A stretch of DNA of 64,000 nt, from contig NZ_SJSL01000005.1 in NCBI RefSeq assembly GCF_004331695.1, positions 186,001-250,000 of the forward strand. Direction: 5' to 3'. The notes beneath the pieces were generated by a model, which did no database searches, had not been told where the DNA came from, and saw only the letters and a program-made list of their open reading frames with translations. Positions 62,408 through 64,000 of this stretch are shown here, in pieces. Source of the DNA: Pedobacter psychroterrae. Its GTDB lineage: Bacteria > Bacteroidota > Bacteroidia > Sphingobacteriales > Sphingobacteriaceae. The first letter of the stretch is position 1. Each line of letters starts with the position of its first letter. The position numbers and the translations under genes were made by a program.

Positions 62408-64000
62408 TATAAGTAAATGTCTTTAGTTGTTTCTGAATTTCTATGTCCAAACAATTTCCCTCTTCAAACAAAGCATTTAGTTGTTCTTCAAAGCCCTGCA
62501 TCTTAAAGGTAAATTCCTGAGCAGTAATATCTACATAATCAATCCTTACCTCAAAATACTGTCCGGCAGAGAAAGAATAGTTTTTAGCTTTAATGTCTTC
62601 GGCAGAAACTAGTACGCTAAAATCAACTTCTGCTACTTTTTTGTTCATCGCATCAACGATTCGTTGCTCTTCTAGCGGGCTCAATATTGTACGCTGATTC
62701 TTACCTTCCTTGACAGTAGCGCCCAGTTTACTAGCATCTACCAAAACGATATGCTCGGCATCAGCTCTGTTATCTAGAAACAAAACGCTTACATTGGTGC
62801 CAGTACTTGCAAAAATATTACTAGGCATGCTAACTACACCACGTAAGAGTTTACGCTCAATCATGGCTTCACGTATTTTACGTTCTATGCCACTTTGTGC
62901 TGTGATAAAACCAGTAGGTACTACAATAGCACCTTTACCTCTTGCACTTAAACTGTACATGATGTGCTGTATAAATAGCAGGTAAATGGCCATACTTTCT
63001 TTTTTGGCCTTGGGAATATTGGGAATGCCAGCAAAAAAGCGGGTTTTGTTGATGTCTTTATCTAAGGCAACGCTAAAATCCGAGAAATCTAATTTAAAAG
63101 GTGGGTTTGAAACGATGTAATCGAATTTCTCTTCCCTGTAGTAAGGCTCTAATATGGTATTGCCTTTAATAATATGAGGTATGCTATGGCTTAAATTGTT
63201 GAGCACCAAGTTTAAGCGCAACATATTGCTCGATTTTTGTGAAATATCTTCACTGTAAATGCTGCAATTATCTTCTCCAATGGCGTGGGCAATATTCATC
63301 AATAAAGTCCCCGAACCCGCACTTGGGTCATACACCTTAACACCTTTAGGTTTATCGTTCACCATGATGCTTGCCATAATACGTGCCACAGCATGCGGGG
63401 TATAATACTCGGCATATTTACCGCCGCTATCGGTATTGTAGTCTTTTATCAAGTATTCAAAAATGGTCGCAAAGAAATCATATTTCTCATTGAACATTCC
63501 TTCAAAGCTAAATTCAAATAATTTGCTGATCAAAGCTTTACAAAAAGCATCACGTTGAGAAGCATCGCTGATGAAATTGCTCAGTTCATCAAACATTTTA
63601 TCTTTAGCACCACTTGCCGATTTTACGGAGTAAATTTCTGCATTGTTGATACTGATTTCACGTAGCGTATCATCAAACAGCTTGGCAAAATCGTTACTGT
63701 TTTGCTTATTATGCAAATAGGTAATGGTTTGATGCGGATAAAGTTGTGGAGTATTGGCATCGATAAAAGCCAAAAGAAAGTTATATTGCTCTTCATCCAA
63801 CGCTTCTAATGCTTCCTGAAAGTTTGGCGCATCGCCGAGTTTATAGTCTTCCAACTTTTTAGCTTCGTAGGCAAACTTATCGTTCATAAATTTATACAGG
63901 AAAACCTGGGTAATAATTTTGAACTCGTTGCCATCGTTGCCCAAACCATAATTGGCACAAACACTTTTTAGGCTATCAATTAGCTGTTTGGTTTTGGTGA
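62397..64000 (-). CDS. hsdM: HsdM, type I restriction DNA methyltransferase (5' end outside window)
   Basis: At least 534 codons are visible and the frame stays open to the right edge, so the N-terminus lies beyond. N6-adenine methyltransferase motifs: DPSAGSGTLLMNIAH (motif I, SAM binding), DYIVSNPPF (motif IV, catalytic NPPF), and FEYLIKDYNTDSGGKYAEYY before motif I as in HsdM. It methylates host target sites with HsdS. hsdR is not in the window and may lie to the right. Confidence 0.93.
   Translation of the reverse strand, partial: TKTKQLIDSLKSVCANYGLGNDGNEFKIITQVFLYKFMNDKFAYEAKKLEDYKLGDAPNFQEALEALDEEQYNFLLAFIDANTPQLYPHQTITYLHNKQNSNDFAKLFDDTLREISINNAEIYSVKSASGAKDKMFDELSNFISDASQRDAFCKALISKLFEFSFEGMFNEKYDFFATIFEYLIKDYNTDSGGKYAEYYTPHAVARIMASIMVNDKPKGVKVYDPSAGSGTLLMNIAHAIGEDNCSIYSEDISQKSSNMLRLNLVLNNLSHSIPHIIKGNTILEPYYREEKFDYIVSNPPFKLDFSDFSVALDKDINKTRFFAGIPNIPKAKKESMAIYLLFIQHIMYSLSARGKGAIVVPTGFITAQSGIERKIREAMIERKLLRGVVSMPSNIFASTGTNVSVLFLDNRADAEHIVLVDASKLGATVKEGKNQRTILSPLEEQRIVDAMNKKVAEVDFSVLVSAEDIKAKNYSFSAGQYFEVRIDYVDITAQEFTFKMQGFEEQLNALFEEGNCLDIEIQKQLKTFTYNDK

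Overview
The window reads as a chromosomal accessory (genomic-island) region of an AT-rich member of the Bacteroidota, most likely a Sphingobacteriaceae relative (Pedobacter/Mucilaginibacter type). The evidence is a type IX secretion C-terminal domain at the left edge, TAnnTTTG-like -7 boxes, weak Shine-Dalgarno sequences, a TPR-lipoprotein histidine kinase of a type common in that phylum, and families such as DUF4407, ORF6N, DUF3892 and DUF1016. I saw no tRNA, rRNA, integrase, intact transposase or CRISPR array. The genus is inference.

Layout. (1) 1-3.6 kb: the end of a T9SS-sorted surface protein, a broken nuclease gene butted against a 5'-truncated DUF1016 nuclease, and small membrane or secreted proteins. 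(2) 3.7-15.9 kb: a repeat-rich zone with decayed and intact copies of one cassette: umuD-umuC-small gene on the minus strand and a divergent 408-codon gene of unknown function on the plus strand. One umuD has an internal deletion, one umuC is reduced to 11 codons, and one 408-codon gene is frameshifted. A further 3' remnant of the 408-codon gene lies at 45.9 kb, so direct repeats bracket 30 kb of cargo. (3) 15.9-25.8 kb: two large helicase-nuclease proteins (DUF2075 type and DUF4011/DUF3320 type) with a MazG-like NTP pyrophosphatase, then a DUF4407 membrane protein / helical protein / HNH nuclease cassette. (4) 26.1-34.4 kb: a two-component system preceded by a tiny Pro-rich peptide gene and an intrinsic terminator (possible attenuator), a stem-loop-rich element, and assorted regulators and lipoproteins. 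(5) 34.7-45.8 kb: a patatin lipase / thermolysin-like protease / metallo-beta-lactamase operon, a divergent NACHT NTPase with an Mrr-like nuclease domain, and a secreted metzincin. (6) 47.2-57.4 kb: a uracil-DNA-glycosylase-like protein, then a tightly coupled pair encoding a 1615-aa STAS/GHKL/phosphoribosyltransferase-like giant and an HExxH protein, and a convergent HEPN-like protein. (7) 57.6-64 kb: McrBC and the hsdM-hsdS part of a type I restriction system, running off the right edge.

Taken together this looks like a defence island built around a recombining SOS-polymerase cassette. Restriction (McrBC, Hsd), helicase-nuclease, NACHT and HEPN genes are recognisable defence-type families. 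The patatin/protease/MBL operon and the STAS-GHKL-PRTase plus HExxH pair are the best candidates for undescribed systems. All functional statements rest on motif reading by eye; no database search was possible.
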